Assembly (NCBI GenBank): GCA_015060395.1
Contig: SUYP01000011.1
Location: 7,946-71,945 of the forward strand
Source: Bacteroidales bacterium
GTDB taxonomy: Bacteria; Bacteroidota; Bacteroidia; Bacteroidales; UBA932
Length of the DNA: 64,000 nucleotides
Reading direction: 5' to 3'
The first letter of the stretch is position 1. The number at the start of each line of letters is the position of its first letter. Below, one piece after another: positions 62,697 through 64,000 of this stretch. A model generated the notes under the pieces. The model was not told the origin of the DNA, ran no database searches, and saw only the letters and a program-made list of their open reading frames with translations. The position numbers were made by a program, and so were the translations under genes.

Positions 62697-63872
62697 TCAA
62701 CGCTTCATATAATAAGCGCGTTGTTGAGGAGTCAGTTTTTCAATTGCGTAGCGGAGCATCGTACGAGGCATTTCTGCCTTGTGCTTCTCCAGAAAATCTG
62801 TCAGTATGCCTTCATCTCTTTTGCCGACCTCACGTAGCATCCATCCGACTGCCTTCTGCATCAGATCGTGACGAGTGGAGAGCAGTTTCTCAGCCAGCCT
62901 TACAGTATCTTCGAACTGATTGTGCCTTATGAGCATCAGGGTGGAGACCACTGCAATCCTTTGTTCCCACATAATCGGTGAGGAAGCCATCTTATCCAGA
63001 ATCCTGCGGTCTTCCTTGTTTATCAGATGGTCTCCGAGTATGTAAGGAGCGGACAGATCGACGAGATCCCAGTTGTTGATTCCGCTGGTGTGGCTTATAT
63101 AGAATCTGACTGTCTCATCAGGATTATTCTTGTATTGCCGGACGAGGATAAGCAGGGCGCATAATCTGCATTCGTGCCATTCGCTTTCCAACAGCGCTTC
63201 CACTACTTCTGCGGCCGAATCCGAATATTCCTTGGCTACTTTACGGGTGTCGGGCACGCTCACTCCGATGAATCTGTCACCCTCTCCATATTCTCCTTTC
63301 CCTGTCTTGAAGAAACGAGGGAGTACGGCCTTTTTCTCTTCATCGGAATATGATCGTAAGGTCTTGGTGATAAGAGCATATCTCCTGGCGAACCTGAGTG
63401 TCTGCATAGACAGGTGGCAGTAACCTCCGGGATTCTTAAGCAGATAGTCCTGATGATAGTCTTCTGCCGGATAGAAGCAGTCCAAGCTTTCCTTTTCTAC
63501 CATCAGCCTCTCTTCGTATCTGTCCTGGATCTCGGAATACACCTTTTCTATGGCAGTCCTGCCCTCTTCTTCTTCCCAATATATTCCGGTCCTGTACCTG
63601 GTACCCTGATCTTCTCCCTGCCGGTTCAGGGACAAAGGGTCTATCGACCGGAAGAAGAGCCTGCACAATGTTTCAAGCGATATGATTTCAGGATCATAAC
63701 TGACCTTTACGCATTCAGCATATCCGGTTCCGTCTGTATATACCTGCTCGTAAGAAGGCGAAGGAATATTGCCGTTGGCATATCCTGTCTGAGTGTCCGT
63801 CACTCCTTCGAATTGTCTTATGTAATGCTCCGTCCCCCAGAAGCATCCTCCGGCAAAATATATTGTCTTCAT
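62697..63872 (-). CDS. Fused MsrA and AlkD-like DNA alkylation-repair protein
   Basis: This 391-residue protein joins two enzymes. Residues 1-165 are MsrA: nucleophile C10 in GGCFWG, DQGTRYRTGIY (about 88-98), the FYPAEDYHQDYL block and a resolving Cys at 152 (GGYCH). Residues about 166-391 are a helical-repeat protein of the DNA alkylation-repair (AlkD) group, with GVSVPDTRKVAKEY (about 203) and NNWDLVDLSAPY (W268, D269, D272). MsrA reduces methionine-S-sulfoxide in proteins; AlkD removes alkylated bases. The frame is open with no stop or shift. ATG 63872 replaces an upstream GTG. Confidence 0.88.
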   Translation of the reverse strand: MKTIYFAGGCFWGTEHYIRQFEGVTDTQTGYANGNIPSPSYEQVYTDGTGYAECVKVSYDPEIISLETLCRLFFRSIDPLSLNRQGEDQGTRYRTGIYWEEEEGRTAIEKVYSEIQDRYEERLMVEKESLDCFYPAEDYHQDYLLKNPGGYCHLSMQTLRFARRYALITKTLRSYSDEEKKAVLPRFFKTGKGEYGEGDRFIGVSVPDTRKVAKEYSDSAAEVVEALLESEWHECRLCALLILVRQYKNNPDETVRFYISHTSGINNWDLVDLSAPYILGDHLINKEDRRILDKMASSPIMWEQRIAVVSTLMLIRHNQFEDTVRLAEKLLSTRHDLMQKAVGWMLREVGKRDEGILTDFLEKHKAEMPRTMLRYAIEKLTPQQRAYYMKR

Positions 63873-63898
63873 AACCCGGTGCCAGTCTTTCGCGTTTA

Positions 63899-64000
63899 TC
63901 ACTGATAGGATATGTATTCCTCTACGAATTCCAGAAGGCTTTGAAGCTCATCATTGCCAGATGCACATAGGAGGACGGTCAGAAGATAAGCCTTTCCCTG
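63899..64000 (-). CDS. Unidentified gene, C-terminal 33 codons only
   Basis: An open frame enters from the right edge and stops at TGA (63899-63901), giving a leucine-rich end with an acidic stretch (ELQSLLEFVEEYISYQ). The stop lies 26 bp before the MsrA-fusion ATG, which suggests co-transcription. Too little is visible to name it, and it could be chance, though no other frame fits the edge better. Confidence 0.45.
   Translation of the reverse strand, partial: QGKAYLLTVLLCASGNDELQSLLEFVEEYISYQ

Overview
This window looks like chromosome from a gut- or rumen-type member of the Bacteroidales. The evidence is near-exact matches to the Bacteroidetes promoter (TTTG, about 20 bp, TAnnTTTG), A-rich leaders without strong Shine-Dalgarno sequences, a fimbrillin-like M64 lipoprotein, GH115, GH146 and GH10-CE1 xylan enzymes, and a TGS-type uridine kinase. 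I cannot fix the genus. No rRNA, tRNA, CRISPR, transposase or phage gene was recognised.

Positions 1-14458, minus strand: an efflux operon reading tolC, HlyD-type adaptor, FtsX/MacB-type double permease, one LolD/MacB-type ATPase, then a run of further double permeases (three complete, a fourth cut by the window edge). The last three share a near-identical leader of about 205 bp holding two perfect 12-bp hairpins with fixed geometry. This is the most striking non-coding structure here. Positions 14687-19940, plus strand: an ECF sigma factor, an overlapping one-pass membrane protein (probable anti-sigma factor) and a lipoprotein. They are followed by a lipid-type group (CDP-alcohol phosphotransferase, GtrA, PlsC-like acyltransferase) and a porin.

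Positions 19937-29204: a DAACS transporter, a DUF4250 protein and a threonine aldolase, then a compact N-degron group on the minus strand: clpS (behind yhhQ), an M13 peptidase, a ClpA-type unfoldase and aat. The ClpS has Phe where E. coli has its gatekeeper Met. Positions 29242-42933: mixed housekeeping and redox genes, including a DUF1680 glycosidase, a 54-residue rubredoxin, a NifX-like protein with FKBP, LOG, SGNH and AKR genes, aspartase, uridine kinase, an ABC exporter with TauE and fRMsr, and DUF454.

Positions 42983-60805: a secreted peptidase and hemicellulose region: M64 peptidase behind a 42-residue small ORF, GH3 beta-xylosidase with an N-terminal DUF1573 domain, GH115, GH146 in an operon with a Gate-domain membrane protein and a porin, a lipoprotein esterase/lipase coupled to GH43-CBM6, and a GH10-CE1 bifunctional xylanase/feruloyl esterase. 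Together these could remove glucuronyl, arabinosyl, acyl and feruloyl groups, cut the xylan backbone and release xylose. No SusC/SusD pair or hybrid two-component regulator is present. Positions 60880-64000: a Gfo/Idh/MocA oxidoreductase, a metallo-beta-lactamase-fold lipoprotein and an apparent MsrA-AlkD fusion.

The leading candidates for something undescribed are the repeated two-hairpin leader of the permease array, the MsrA-AlkD fusion, the DUF1573-GH3 fusion, the branched hairpin at 51051-51147, and the small-ORF/M64 unit.
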